Origin: Peteryoungia wuzhouensis
GTDB taxonomy: Bacteria > Pseudomonadota > Alphaproteobacteria > Rhizobiales > Rhizobiaceae
DNA: 64,000 nucleotides
Reading direction: 5' to 3'
Assembly (NCBI RefSeq): GCF_003205195.1
Contig: NZ_QJRY01000005.1
Location: forward strand, 124,001 to 188,000
The notes beneath the pieces were generated by a model, which saw only the letters and a list, made by a program, of their open reading frames with translations, made no database searches and was not told where the DNA came from. Each line of letters starts with the position of its first letter. The stretch's first letter is position 1. The position numbers were made by a program, and so were the translations under genes. This document shows positions 27,325 to 36,724 of this stretch, in pieces.

Positions 27325-28019
27325 GATTTGGTTCCAGGTTTGCGAAGGTCCGGTGTCGGTTTGGTAAGGCTTTTCAGTGCCAGGACGGCGCTTGAGGGCG
27401 TCGTCAGGACCGGCACGTCGATGTAATGCCGCACAGCATCTGCCGCGCGGGCGAGCGAAAACTGCCCGAGGACGAGTGCGTCGACGGATGGTAGCTGTCG
27501 GCAGGCCTCTGCTGCCAGGCGATCATGCTCGTCGCCGTTTCCGGCCTTGAGGGCTGTAAGTCCGCCTTCCACCAGGACGGGGATAACTTCGACCGCTTGG
27601 CCTCGTTGTGACGCCATGGAGAGGAGTTCATCCCTCAGCGACGCGAATGACGGGCCGAATGTCACGGCAAGGCCGATCCGGCCGCCGAGGGTAAGCGCCT
27701 GTTCGAACGCCGCTTCATTCGGACGAAGCACGGGGATCGGCATGTGCTCCTTGACCGCATCGATCGCCGGTCCGAAGGCAGAGCAGGTAAAGAGAAGAGC
27801 CCTGGTCTCGCCCGCTTCCCCTTGAGACGCTGCAGCATAGTCCGCCAGGTGTCGGATGCGGTCGGCAATGCCGTCCTCGAGCCTTTGGCCGGCCGCGAGA
27901 TCGCCAGACAGGGAGGTGTCGAGCAGGTCGAAGCAGTATGCCTCGGGCCAGAGCGCACGGAAGGCTTGACGCGCTGGAAGCACCGATTCCGTCAGCGCAT
28001 GGATGAGAGCAATCCTCAT
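27321..28019 (-). CDS. Asp/Glu/hydantoin-racemase-family protein
   Basis: The protein has 232 residues if translation starts at 28019 (MRIALIHAL), which has an AGAGAGAAGA leader; ATGs at 28037 and 28043 are also in frame. The two-domain racemase fold is suggested by [15 protein letters not shown] (first cysteine), [24 protein letters not shown] and [16 protein letters not shown]. The second catalytic cysteine seems replaced by Gly/Gln in the LGQFSLA segment, so classical two-base racemase chemistry is doubtful. It overlaps the following aminotransferase by four bases. Confidence 0.75.
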   Translation of the reverse strand: MRIALIHALTESVLPARQAFRALWPEAYCFDLLDTSLSGDLAAGQRLEDGIADRIRHLADYAAASQGEAGETRALLFTCSAFGPAIDAVKEHMPIPVLRPNEAAFEQALTLGGRIGLAVTFGPSFASLRDELLSMASQRGQAVEVIPVLVEGGLTALKAGNGDEHDRLAAEACRQLPSVDALVLGQFSLARAADAVRHYIDVPVLTTPSSAVLALKSLTKPTPDLRKPGTKS

Positions 28020-28029
28020 TCTTCTCTCT

Positions 28030-28953
28030 TCAGCCATGATCATTTCTTCCGCTCTGGCGGGCCTTCTGCAGCTGGATCAACAGCCGATCCCGCTCGTTTT
28101 CGAGCTCAGGAATTGTCCGGCCGGCCGCCTGACGTTCGATACCGTCGATCAGGCGTTCGCAAAGCTCTGGCGTCAGTTCGGGTGTGCCGAGCGACTGCCA
28201 GCGTTTTACCTGGCTCGGACCGAGATGGGCGAGGTAGTGACGGATGCCACCGGGACCTCCGCCAAGATGGTAGGCCATATGGGCACCGGTGACGGACCAG
28301 CGAAGGCCCGGGCCGTCCCGCATCGCCGTGTCGATATCCGCAACGTCTGCAATGCCCTCCGCCACGATGTTCACGGCTTCGCGCCAAAGCGCGGAGGCAA
28401 GCCGGTTGGCGATATGCCCGACGGCTTCTTTCTTCAGCCGCACCGGACTGCGGCCGAGTTCACGATAGAGCGCTTCTGCACGGGTCAGGGTGCCTTCATC
28501 CACGCCATAGATTTCCACCAGGGGAATGAGATGTGGCGGGTTGAAGGGGTGCGCCGTGATGAAGCGCTCCGGCACCTTCAGCGTTCCGCTGAGGGACGAC
28601 CATGTCAATGCGGAGGTGCTGGATGCGATGATGGCCCGTGCATCCGCTGTGGCTTCGATATCAGCATAGAGGGCCTGCTTGAGTGGAACCTGCTCCGGCG
28701 CGTTTTCCTGGATCAGGGTCGCACCTTCGACGGCCTCTTCCAGCGTTTGGGTTACCCTCAGCTTTGCTGTCGATATCGGCCAGCCATGCAACTCGTTGAG
28801 ATGTGTGAGGGGACGGATGATGCGCTCTGGCAGCGAGGCGCGGCTTTTTTCGGCGGGATCCCATGCCGATACATCCCAACCGCGCGCCAGACCCAATGCC
28901 GCCCAGCTTTCACCAATCAGGCCGCAACCTATGACAGCGAGACGAGTGGTCAT
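28030..28953 (-). CDS. 3-hydroxyacyl-CoA-dehydrogenase-like NAD-dependent oxidoreductase
   Basis: This 307-residue protein has an N-terminal Rossmann domain (AVIGCGLIGESWAALGLARG) and the catalytic segment ERFITAHPFNPPHLIPLVEI. A C-terminal helical domain with GPGLRWSVTGAHMAYHLGGG follows. The pattern is that of the carnitine 3-dehydrogenase/lambda-crystallin (L-gulonate dehydrogenase) subgroup rather than fatty acid beta-oxidation. It would oxidise a 3-hydroxy acid to a 3-keto acid. The start at 28953 is an ATG with TGAGGTGT upstream. It is first of a three-gene minus-strand operon. Confidence 0.85.
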   Translation of the reverse strand: MTTRLAVIGCGLIGESWAALGLARGWDVSAWDPAEKSRASLPERIIRPLTHLNELHGWPISTAKLRVTQTLEEAVEGATLIQENAPEQVPLKQALYADIEATADARAIIASSTSALTWSSLSGTLKVPERFITAHPFNPPHLIPLVEIYGVDEGTLTRAEALYRELGRSPVRLKKEAVGHIANRLASALWREAVNIVAEGIADVADIDTAMRDGPGLRWSVTGAHMAYHLGGGPGGIRHYLAHLGPSQVKRWQSLGTPELTPELCERLIDGIERQAAGRTIPELENERDRLLIQLQKARQSGRNDHG

Positions 28954-28988
28954 GTACACCTCAGAGCACGAATTTTCACATTATGCGA

Positions 28989-29002
28989 TTTGCGATCGCA
29001 AA
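28989..29002. promoter_or_regulatory. 14-bp perfect palindrome in a divergent promoter region
   Basis: TTTGCGATCGCAAA lies between the divergent dehydrogenase (28953) and aldehyde dehydrogenase (29148) genes. Its core TGCGATCGCA recurs at 31498-31507 before the SDR gene. It is a candidate operator for the GntR/FCD regulator encoded at 30718. Confidence 0.55.
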
Positions 29003-29147
29003 ACAGGCTAGAAGTTCGTGAAACTTTCGTCAATACTGCCATTTCGGAGATGCGAAGCGTTCGCCGAGCGATGCGTGGCAGGCAGTTGCCGCCGAAATTT
29101 CAGATGCAGTACCGGCCATTGGCCGTTCTAATTCGGGGAAGTGACAT

Positions 29148-30590
29148 ATGAATACCCTTCAGTTTTACATTGGTGGCGCCTGGGTTCAGCCGGATTCGGC
29201 CGATGTGATGGATATCATCAATCCTGCCAATGGAGAGGCCTGCGGCAAGCTCGCGCTCGGAAACCGGACCGATGTGGATCTTGCCGTTGCGGCGGCTGTC
29301 CGGGCTTTCGACAGTTGGAGCGCCACCGCGCCTGCGGAACGCAAGGCCGTGCTTCAGCGTGTCGTGGAGGTCTATCGTCGGCGCAGTGACGAAATTGCCG
29401 ATGCCATCATGATCGAAATGGGCGCGCCCAAGGGGCTTGCCCGCGGTCCTCAGGCCGGTTCGGGTCTTGGCCATCTCGAAGATTTCATTCGCGCGATGGA
29501 CGATATCCATTGGGAGCGCCCGCTGTTCCCTGGCGATACCTCGAACCAGATCGTGCTTGAGGCAAAGGGTGTCGCGGCGCTCATCACGCCCTGGAACTGG
29601 CCGATGAACCAGGTGACGCTCAAAGTGGGTGCGGCGCTGGCTGCGGGTTGCACCATGGTGCTCAAACCGTCCGAATTCGCACCGCTTTCCGCTGCGTTGT
29701 TTGCCGAAGTTTTGGATGAGGCCGGCGTGCCGGCGGGTGTCTTCAATCTCGTTCACGGCACCGGCGTGGCCGTCGGCGAACGGCTTTCGAGCCATCCTGA
29801 CGTGGCTGTCATCTCGCTGACCGGCTCCACGCGCGCGGGCGTCGCCGTCAGCAAGGCTGCTGCCGAGACCGTCAAGCGGGTGGGACTCGAGCTTGGCGGC
29901 AAGGGTGCCGATATCATCTTCGACGATTGCAATGTCGAGGCGGCGGCGGAAGCGACTGCCCGTCACATGTTCCGCAATTCCGGACAGTCCTGCAATGCGC
30001 CTTCGCGCATGCTGGTCCAGCGCAATGTGTATGAGCAGGCGGTCGTGGCAGCGGCGCGCGTCGCAAAGGAGGTTCGTGTCGGGGATCCGGCCAGCGATCG
30101 CACGGAAATGGGGCCGGTCGTCAATGCCGGCCAGTTCGGCCGGATCCGCGGTCTGATCGAGGCCGGAATTCAGGAAGGTGCGCGGCTTGTCGCCGGTGGC
30201 GCCGATCTGCCGGAAGGGGTCGACAGCGGCTACTTCATTCGCCCGACCGTGTTTGCCGACGTGCATAACGGCATGACGGTTGCCCGCGAGGAGATCTTCG
30301 GGCCAGTCCTGACCATCCTGCCCTTCGACACCGAAGAAGAGGCGATCGCGATCGCCAACGACAGCGTCTACGGCCTGGCTGCCTATCTCTGGACTGATGA
30401 TGCGGAGAAGGCTCGCCGCGTCAGCCGCAAGCTGCGTGCCGGCATGGTGCGTCTCAACGGGACGGATCTGCCTTACGGAGCACCTTTCGGCGGCTTCGGG
30501 CAGTCGGGTATCGGGCGCGAAGGTGGCGTCTGGGGCATCGAGGAATATCTCGAAGTCAAGGCGATCAGTGGCTGGCCCAACGCGGCCTGA
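29148..30590 (+). CDS. NAD(P)-dependent aldehyde dehydrogenase
   Basis: This 480-residue aldehyde dehydrogenase oxidises an aldehyde to its acid. Catalytic residues are visible: nucleophile C282 in NSGQSCNAPSRM, general base E248 in LELGGKG, and the cofactor loop LITPWNWPMNQ at 146-156 and GSTRAGV. The late motif EEIFGPVLTILPF is canonical. Probable substrates are amino- or hydroxy-aldehydes made by neighbouring transaminases. The ATG has a GGGGAAGTGACAT leader. Confidence 0.92.
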   Translation: MNTLQFYIGGAWVQPDSADVMDIINPANGEACGKLALGNRTDVDLAVAAAVRAFDSWSATAPAERKAVLQRVVEVYRRRSDEIADAIMIEMGAPKGLARGPQAGSGLGHLEDFIRAMDDIHWERPLFPGDTSNQIVLEAKGVAALITPWNWPMNQVTLKVGAALAAGCTMVLKPSEFAPLSAALFAEVLDEAGVPAGVFNLVHGTGVAVGERLSSHPDVAVISLTGSTRAGVAVSKAAAETVKRVGLELGGKGADIIFDDCNVEAAAEATARHMFRNSGQSCNAPSRMLVQRNVYEQAVVAAARVAKEVRVGDPASDRTEMGPVVNAGQFGRIRGLIEAGIQEGARLVAGGADLPEGVDSGYFIRPTVFADVHNGMTVAREEIFGPVLTILPFDTEEEAIAIANDSVYGLAAYLWTDDAEKARRVSRKLRAGMVRLNGTDLPYGAPFGGFGQSGIGREGGVWGIEEYLEVKAISGWPNAA

Positions 30591-30605
30591 CATTATTCCG
30601 CCAAC

Positions 30606-30653
30606 GGATGTCCTCTGTCTTCCCCGCTTATTCGGTGGTATCGGAGGACATCC
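30606..30653. promoter_or_regulatory. 10-bp inverted repeat upstream of gntR
   Basis: GGATGTCCTC (30606-30615) and GAGGACATCC (30644-30653) form a perfect inverted repeat with a 28-base spacer. It lies between the aldehyde dehydrogenase stop and the gntR start. It may be a hairpin in the read-through RNA or a pair of operator half-sites for autoregulation. Confidence 0.5.
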
Positions 30654-30717
30654 ATACAGACGCACAATCAGGGCTTTTCGCAAGCCCAGTCCAGACGCAT
30701 CGAGACGGGAGCAAGAG

Positions 30718-31410
30718 GTGAAATCACCTGCAGTTATCGGGCTTGGCACGGTCGACCTCACGCCGCTGCACGAAATTGTCTACCAGCGGCTGAACAAGGC
30801 CCTCATGGCCGGGCAAATCAAGCCGGGGCAGAAGCTCACGTCTCGCAAGCTTGCCAAGGAACTCGGCACGAGCGACATGCCCGTCCGTGCGGCGCTGGCC
30901 AAGCTGCAGGCTCTGCGAGCGCTCGAGCAATTGCCGAACGGCTCGCATGTGCTTCCGCCGATGACCAAAGAGAGATTTGCGGATCTCATGCAGAGCCGCA
31001 TCATATGTGAGCCTGCGCTGACGGAGATCGCCGCGCGGCACATCAAGCCGGCCGACCTTCGGGCGATCCGTAAAGAGGCGGCAGCCCTGACCCAGTCCGC
31101 GCAAGATCAGGACATCGACGGCTATCTGCTGCACAATTACGAGTTCAAGTTCAGCATCTACAGGGCGGCGGGATCCGACAGCATGCTGTTCCTGATCGAG
31201 ACCGTCTGGCTGCAGGTCGGGCCGTTCCTGCGGCAATTCGGCGGGCGCTTCGGGGGCAACCTCTCCGGCATTCTCGAAATCGACTATCACGAGGAAATCG
31301 TCGAAGCCCTTGCCCGCGGTGACGGCAAGGTCGCGGCTGAGTTGATGTATAAGGACATTTCCGAGGGGCTCGCCTTTTTGACGCAAAATGCCGACTTCGC
31401 GGACGGCTGA
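30718..31410 (+). CDS. GntR-family (FCD) transcription regulator
   Basis: The protein has 230 residues from a GTG at 30718 with GGGAG eight bases upstream. The N-terminal winged helix (LHEIVYQRLNKALMAGQIKPG, then LTSRKLAKELGTSDMPVRAAL) is followed by an FCD helical ligand domain with metal-site-like residues (CEPALTEIAARH, HNYEFKF, DYHEEIVEAL). Such regulators usually repress amine or acid catabolism genes until an inducer binds. It sits inside the gene set it probably controls, ending in a strong terminator. Confidence 0.9.
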   Translation: MKSPAVIGLGTVDLTPLHEIVYQRLNKALMAGQIKPGQKLTSRKLAKELGTSDMPVRAALAKLQALRALEQLPNGSHVLPPMTKERFADLMQSRIICEPALTEIAARHIKPADLRAIRKEAAALTQSAQDQDIDGYLLHNYEFKFSIYRAAGSDSMLFLIETVWLQVGPFLRQFGGRFGGNLSGILEIDYHEEIVEALARGDGKVAAELMYKDISEGLAFLTQNADFADG

Positions 31411-31442
31411 GGATTTGCGGCTTTGAATCAACGGATAATCTG

Positions 31443-31467
31443 AGCGCCGGCACCGGCGCTTTTTTTT
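31443..31467 (+). terminator. Intrinsic terminator after gntR
   Basis: AGCGCCGG and CCGGCGCT pair in a perfect eight-base stem around a CA turn, followed by seven to eight T. It ends the gntR transcript 33 bases after the stop and isolates the next promoter. Confidence 0.92.
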
Positions 31468-31497
31468 GATCTGCGGCCTTCTCACGCTCTTGAAAAA

Positions 31498-31532
31498 TGC
31501 GATCGCAGATCGTAAAAATTATTTGATCAAAT
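31498..31532 (+). promoter_or_regulatory. Promoter region with two palindromes upstream of the SDR gene
   Basis: The AT-rich stretch after the terminator holds TGCGATCGCA (31498-31507), shared with the site at 28989-29002, and a 12-bp palindrome ATTTGATCAAAT (31521-31532). The SDR gene starts 14 bases later, so a protein bound here would block it. Confidence 0.55.
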
Positions 31533-31545
31533 TTGGAGAACCGGC

Positions 31546-32301
31546 ATGTTGAATGGGAAAATCTGTATCGTCACCGGTGCAACATCGGGCATTGGCTCCG
31601 GAACTGCGCTGGAGCTCGCTCAGCGCGGAGCGGACGTCGTGCTGGTCGGCAGGAACGTCACGCGGGGTGCGTCACTGGCTGCGGAAATCGAGGCCAGCGG
31701 CCGGCGTGCGCTCTTCATCGAGGCCGATCTGGCAGATCGCTCCGCGCCGGATCGCATCGTGGAGAAAAGTCTCCGGCACTTCGGCCGCATCGACGTTCTG
31801 ATCAACAATGCAGGTGTGCTCATCAATGGCCGGGTCGACGAGACAAGCGATGACGAATGGGATCGCATCATGGATATCAATCTCGGTTCGGCCATGCGCA
31901 TGTCGCGCGCGGTAATTGCGCCGATGCGTGGGGCGAACAAGGGTGCGATCGTCAATGTAGCGTCCGACTGGGCGCTGATGGGCGCTCGCGGTGCCGTTGC
32001 CTATTGCGTCTCCAAGGCCGCGATGGCGCAGCTCACCCGCTGCATGGCGCTGGACCACGTCGCAGACGGCATCCGGGTCAACGCGATCTGCCCGACAGAC
32101 ACCGATACGCCGATGCTCGATCTCGCCTATGAAGGCGATGGCCGAGACTGGAAGCTCGAAAAGCTTGCGGCAACCATTCCCATGGGGCGCGTTGCGCGTG
32201 TCGACGAGATCGCGAAAGTCATCGCTTTTCTCGCCTCCGACGATGCCGGTTTCATGACGGGCGCTCTCGTTCCGGTCGATGGCGGAACGTCGGCGCAATG
32301 A
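31546..32301 (+). CDS. SDR-family NAD(P)-dependent oxidoreductase
   Basis: This 251-residue classical short-chain dehydrogenase has the cofactor motif GATSGIGS, NNAG at about 88-91, catalytic Ser in VASDW and YCVSK. The C-terminal FMTGALVPVDGGTSAQ is standard. It would oxidise a secondary or primary alcohol or reduce a ketone in the pathway of its neighbours. It is first in a plus-strand run with an aldehyde dehydrogenase, aminotransferase, glutamine-synthetase-like enzyme and hydrolase. Confidence 0.92.
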   Translation: MLNGKICIVTGATSGIGSGTALELAQRGADVVLVGRNVTRGASLAAEIEASGRRALFIEADLADRSAPDRIVEKSLRHFGRIDVLINNAGVLINGRVDETSDDEWDRIMDINLGSAMRMSRAVIAPMRGANKGAIVNVASDWALMGARGAVAYCVSKAAMAQLTRCMALDHVADGIRVNAICPTDTDTPMLDLAYEGDGRDWKLEKLAATIPMGRVARVDEIAKVIAFLASDDAGFMTGALVPVDGGTSAQ

Positions 32302-32358
32302 AGCCGGCGTTCGTCTGACGCCAGAACCTCATCTGAAATCCGCCAATCGGAGATCCCC

Positions 32359-33798
32359 ATGTCCGACACGCATAAGAACCTCGTCGCCGGCCGATGGCTG
32401 GATGGGGTTTCGCTGACCGAGAATCGCAATCCTTCGGATGTTTCCGACCTGATCGGTCTCTATGCCAGTGGTAGCGCCGAGGATGTTCATCGTGCGGCCG
32501 AAGCGGCTGCCGATGCGCAACGTTCGTTTTATGCCAAGGGGCCTCAGGCCAGGGCCGATCTGCTCGACAGGATCGCGGCCGGGATCGAGGCAAAGGTCGA
32601 GCCACTTGCCCATATGCTGGCACGCGAAGAGGGCAAGATCCTGTCTGAGGCGCGCGCCGAGACAATCCGAGCCAGCCAGATCTTTCGCTTCTTTGCCGGG
32701 GAGGCGCTCAGGCTTTCGGGCGAGAGCGTTGCATCCGTCAGAGCCGGTGTGGATGTCGATATTCGGCGTGAACCTCTGGGCGTCGTCGGACTGATCACCC
32801 CCTGGAATTTCCCGATCGCCATCCCGGCCTGGAAGATCGCGCCCGCTCTTGCCTATGGCAATGCCGTCATCCTGAAGCCGGCAGACCTGACGCCCGGAAC
32901 TGCACATCTTCTCGCCGAGATCATTGTCGAGGCAGGCTGCCCCGCCGGCTTGTTCAATCTCGTCATGGGGCCCGGCTCGCGGATTGGCCCGGCCATGCTG
33001 TCGAATCCTCTGGTCCAGGCCGTGTCGTTTACGGGGTCCGTTCCCACGGGGCGGGGCATTGCCCGCTCTGCCGCTGAGAGCCTGAAGAAGGTTCAGCTCG
33101 AAATGGGTGGCAAGAATCCGATGGTGGTCATGGATGATGCCGACATCGATCTTGCCGTCGCGGCATGCCTCAACGGTGCATTCTTCTCGACGGGGCAGCG
33201 CTGCACGGCGTCCTCTCGACTGATCGTGCAAGAGCGTATTCACGACCGCTTCGTTGAGGCGCTGAGTAAGGCGGCGCTGGGGCTCAAGGTCGGACCGGCG
33301 CTTGCGGCCGACAGCCAGATGGGGCCGGTGGCGTCCGCGTCCCAGCTCGACCACAACCTCGCCTATGTCGCGCTCGCCCGCGAAGAGGGATGCGAGGTTC
33401 TGGGCGGCGAGCGGATTGATGAATTGCCGCAAGGTCATTTCCAGAAGCCTGCGATTTTTGTCGGCGCAACGAACGACATGCGCGTCAGCCGTGAGGAAAT
33501 CTTTGGTCCCTGCGCAAGCGTGATCAAGGTTGGCGATTTCGAAGAGGCGGTCGCCGTCGCGAATGACACCGAGTTCGGACTGTCTTCCGGCATCTGCACG
33601 GGCAGCCTCAAATACGCCCGCGAGTTCCAGCGTCGCTCGACGGCCGGGATGGTGATGGTCAACCTGCCGACAGCCGGCGTCGACTATCACGTGCCGTTCG
33701 GCGGCCGCAAAGGCAGCAGCCATGGCCCGCGCGAGCAGGGCCGCTACGCCGCCGAATTCTACACCACTGTCAAGACCAGTTATGTTTTCGCCGGTTGA
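32359..33798 (+). CDS. NAD(P)-dependent aldehyde dehydrogenase, semialdehyde type
   Basis: This 479-residue enzyme has nucleophile C282 in [13 protein letters not shown], base E248 in LEMGGKNP and cofactor segment [12 protein letters not shown]. The C-terminal motif [22 protein letters not shown] is typical of alpha-ketoglutarate or succinate semialdehyde dehydrogenases. A semialdehyde formed by the aminotransferase encoded immediately downstream is a likely substrate (inference). The ATG follows GGAGATCCCC. Confidence 0.92.
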   Translation: MSDTHKNLVAGRWLDGVSLTENRNPSDVSDLIGLYASGSAEDVHRAAEAAADAQRSFYAKGPQARADLLDRIAAGIEAKVEPLAHMLAREEGKILSEARAETIRASQIFRFFAGEALRLSGESVASVRAGVDVDIRREPLGVVGLITPWNFPIAIPAWKIAPALAYGNAVILKPADLTPGTAHLLAEIIVEAGCPAGLFNLVMGPGSRIGPAMLSNPLVQAVSFTGSVPTGRGIARSAAESLKKVQLEMGGKNPMVVMDDADIDLAVAACLNGAFFSTGQRCTASSRLIVQERIHDRFVEALSKAALGLKVGPALAADSQMGPVASASQLDHNLAYVALAREEGCEVLGGERIDELPQGHFQKPAIFVGATNDMRVSREEIFGPCASVIKVGDFEEAVAVANDTEFGLSSGICTGSLKYAREFQRRSTAGMVMVNLPTAGVDYHVPFGGRKGSSHGPREQGRYAAEFYTTVKTSYVFAG

Positions 33799-33849
33799 TG
33801 CCGGCCCCCTTCATGTCGCGCTCGCGCAGAGCCAAGAACAGGAGATGCC

Positions 33850-35232
33850 ATGACCCTCTCGAACTCCACGGCAGAGATCCGCCGCCTCGACGCCGCCCAT
33901 CATCTGCATCCCTTCACCAATACGCGTGAGCTCAATGCGCGCGGTGCGCGGGTTATCACCCAGTCGTCGGGAGTTTATCTCCAAGATTCCGAAGGCAATC
34001 GCATCCTCGACGGCATGAGCGGTCTGTGGTGTGTCAATGCTGGCCATGGTCGCCGCGACATCATCGATGCCGTTTCGCGCCAGCTCGAAGAGTTGACCTT
34101 CTACAACACCTTCTTCAACACGACGCACCCGTCGGTCGCCGAGCTTTCGGGTCTGCTGAGCGAGGTCACACCGCCTCAGTTCAACTATTTCCACTACACC
34201 GGATCCGGATCGGAATCGAACGACACGATCTTCCGTCTCGTCCGCTATTACTGGGAACTTGAGGGCAAGCCGGAGAAGAGCATCTTCATCTCCCGGCGCG
34301 GCGGATATCACGGTTCCACGGTCGCTGCTGCATCGCTGGGTGGCTTCGGCTCGATGCACAAGCAGGGTGGCCTGCCGATCGCCGGCATCTATCACGCCCC
34401 GTCGCCGGACTGGTGGAGCTATGGTGGCGACATGAGCTCGGATGAGTTCGGCCTCCATGTGGCGCATCAGACGCTGTCGCTGATCGACGCGATTGGTTCA
34501 GATCGCATTGGCGCCATGATTGGTGAGCCGATCATGGGCGCGGGTGGCGTTATCGTTCCTCCGAAGACTTATTGGCCGGCGCTTTCGGCCGGTCTTAAGG
34601 AACGCGACATCCTTCTCATCTCGGATGAAGTCATCTGCGGTTTCGGTCGGACCGGGGAGTGGTTCGGTTGTGAACTGATGGGGACGGAACCGGATTTCCT
34701 CACCATGGCGAAGGGCATCACCTCGGGCTATATCCCGCTCGGTGCTGTCGGCGTGTCCGACCGGGTGGCCAAGGTTCTCCTCGAAAAGGGCGGCGAATTC
34801 GCCCATGGTCATACCTATTCCGGCCATCCTGCCGCTTGCGCAGCAGCCATCGCGACCCTGAAAATTCTCCGCGAGGAGAAGCTGGTCGATCGCGTTCGCA
34901 CCGATATCGGCCCTTATCTGAAGCAGAAGTGGAAGACGCTTGCCGACCATCCCATCGTCGGAGAAGCTGTCATAGAAGGTCTGATCGGCGCGTTCCAGTT
35001 TACGAAGGACAAGTCTTCCAGGAAGGGCTTCGACGAGGATGCGCGCATCGGCATGATTGCACGTGAGCATTCCTTCAAGAATGGGCTCGTGATGCGCGCC
35101 GTCGGTGACCGCATGGTGATTGCGCCTCCGTTCACATTGACCCATGAGGAAGCGGACGAACTGGTGTCGATCGCGCAGAAGGTCATCGAACTGACCTATG
35201 CCGACGCAAAATCCAACGGGCTGATTGCCTGA
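33850..35232 (+). CDS. Class III PLP-dependent aminotransferase (second copy)
   Basis: The protein has 460 residues, with GSGSESNDTIFRL (118-130), D259 in LLISDEVICGFGRTG and Schiff-base K288 in TMAKGI. The start DAAHHLHPFTNTRELNARG and late VMRAVGDRMVIAPPF are typical of omega-amino acid:pyruvate and putrescine:pyruvate aminotransferases. It has an AGGAG ribosome site. It probably deaminates the amine whose aldehyde is then oxidised by the enzyme encoded at 32359-33798. It differs clearly from the copy at 25909-27324. Confidence 0.92.
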   Translation: MTLSNSTAEIRRLDAAHHLHPFTNTRELNARGARVITQSSGVYLQDSEGNRILDGMSGLWCVNAGHGRRDIIDAVSRQLEELTFYNTFFNTTHPSVAELSGLLSEVTPPQFNYFHYTGSGSESNDTIFRLVRYYWELEGKPEKSIFISRRGGYHGSTVAAASLGGFGSMHKQGGLPIAGIYHAPSPDWWSYGGDMSSDEFGLHVAHQTLSLIDAIGSDRIGAMIGEPIMGAGGVIVPPKTYWPALSAGLKERDILLISDEVICGFGRTGEWFGCELMGTEPDFLTMAKGITSGYIPLGAVGVSDRVAKVLLEKGGEFAHGHTYSGHPAACAAAIATLKILREEKLVDRVRTDIGPYLKQKWKTLADHPIVGEAVIEGLIGAFQFTKDKSSRKGFDEDARIGMIAREHSFKNGLVMRAVGDRMVIAPPFTLTHEEADELVSIAQKVIELTYADAKSNGLIA

Positions 35233-35259
35233 TATCTCCAAGGTGGACCTCGCTACGAC

Positions 35260-36630
35260 ATGACTTACCTCCCATCCGGTGCCTCGGCTCAGGAAGCCGA
35301 AACCTTTCTGGCCACCTATCCCGAGGCAGAAGCGATCGACGTCGTCATGACGGACTGCCATGGCATCGGACGCGGCAAGATCATTCGTCGGCACGAGCTT
35401 CAGTCGCTCTACCGCTCCGGCAGGGCGATGCCGAGTTCGCTGTTCGGGCAGGACGTGACGGGCGATGATGTCGAGGAGTCGGGACAGGTGTTGAATGATG
35501 GAGGAGGGGACAAGCGTTGCTTCCCTCTGCCCGGCACCCTTGGTTTCCTGCCGTCGACGGGGCGCGGCCAGGTTCTCGTCAGCATGTATGACGAGAGCGG
35601 GCAGCCTTATTCCGCCGATCCGCGTTTTGCACTGGTGGCCCAGATGGAACGCGCCCGCCGGTTGGGCTATGCGCCCATGGGAGCCTTCGAACTTGAGTTT
35701 TACCTGATCGACATGGACGTCGGTCCGGAAGGTCAGAGGCAATCCGCGCGGTATGCCCTGACCGGTCGCCGCTCGCCCTACCGCAACACCATGGCGGTCG
35801 ACGAACTCGATGAGATGGCGCCATTCTTTGAAGCGGTTTATGCCGGCGCCCGACATCTGGACCTGACGCTGGAGTCCTTGATCTCGGAATATGCGCCGGG
35901 CCAATACGAATTGACGATCAAGTATCGTGATCTCTTGAGGGCCGCCGATGATGTGATTGTCGCCAAGAGATTGATCCGGACCACGGCGCGCAGATTTGGC
36001 ATGGAGGCCTGTTTCATGGCCAAACCATTCGGAGGAGAGGCTGGCTCCGGCATGCATCTGCATCTGTCGCTTGCCGGCCAGGCTGGCGAAAATCTCTTCG
36101 CCGATATCCACGGCGACAAGCTGAACCCGTTGATGCTGCAGGCGATCGGCGGCATCAGGCGGACGATCGGTGACACCATGCTGGTGCTGGCGCCCTTCCT
36201 CAACTCCTGGCGCCGATTTGCCTCGACGTCCTATTCCCCCGCCTCCGATGACTGGGGTGTCGAGGATCGCACCGTTGCCATCCGCGTTCCGGCGTCCGGT
36301 GGCAATGCCCGCCATTTCGAACACCGGGTCGCGGGCGTCGATTCCAATCCGTATCTGGTTGCTGCGGTTACCCTCGCAGGCGCCCTCGACGGCATTGCCG
36401 GGCAAATCGACCCCGGTCCGGCCAAGTCCGGAGTTGATCCGGCGGATGGTGCAACCTTGCCGCGCTCCTGGCTGGACGCCATCGATCGCGCAGAACGCTC
36501 TCCGTTCGTGGAGGAGGTTCTCGGAAAAGACCTGCACCGGGCCTTCATCGCCGTCAAAAAGGCAGAATATCAACGGCTCGCCTCAACGGTTACAGAGGTC
36601 GAATGGGCGCTTTACGGGCATGTCGTCTAG
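35260..36630 (+). CDS. Glutamine-synthetase-family ligase (gamma-glutamylamine synthetase-like)
   Basis: This 456-residue protein has the glutamine synthetase catalytic fold: GAFELEFYLID (metal ligands), GEAGSGMHLHLSL and RRFASTSYSPASDDWG. The N-terminal beta-grasp is short, as in PuuA/GlnA3-like enzymes that couple glutamate to polyamines or ethanolamine instead of ammonia. With the neighbouring aminotransferase and aldehyde dehydrogenases, a gamma-glutamylated amine pathway is possible, but no gamma-glutamyl hydrolase (PuuD) is seen here. Substrate assignment is inference. Confidence 0.87.
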   Translation: MTYLPSGASAQEAETFLATYPEAEAIDVVMTDCHGIGRGKIIRRHELQSLYRSGRAMPSSLFGQDVTGDDVEESGQVLNDGGGDKRCFPLPGTLGFLPSTGRGQVLVSMYDESGQPYSADPRFALVAQMERARRLGYAPMGAFELEFYLIDMDVGPEGQRQSARYALTGRRSPYRNTMAVDELDEMAPFFEAVYAGARHLDLTLESLISEYAPGQYELTIKYRDLLRAADDVIVAKRLIRTTARRFGMEACFMAKPFGGEAGSGMHLHLSLAGQAGENLFADIHGDKLNPLMLQAIGGIRRTIGDTMLVLAPFLNSWRRFASTSYSPASDDWGVEDRTVAIRVPASGGNARHFEHRVAGVDSNPYLVAAVTLAGALDGIAGQIDPGPAKSGVDPADGATLPRSWLDAIDRAERSPFVEEVLGKDLHRAFIAVKKAEYQRLASTVTEVEWALYGHVV

Positions 36631-36724
36631 CGGCAGGCCCATTCAACGATAGACGGAAGGGGGTGTTGATGCCATTCACTTCCTCGAAGTGAGGATCAAC
36701 GAAACCAACTCTCAGGGAGCAGAC

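Noticed and set aside
34498-36573. 691-codon open frame antisense to the aminotransferase and glutamine-synthetase-like genes
   Set aside because: The plus-strand genes have intact catalytic motifs and ribosome sites; the antisense product resembles no family.
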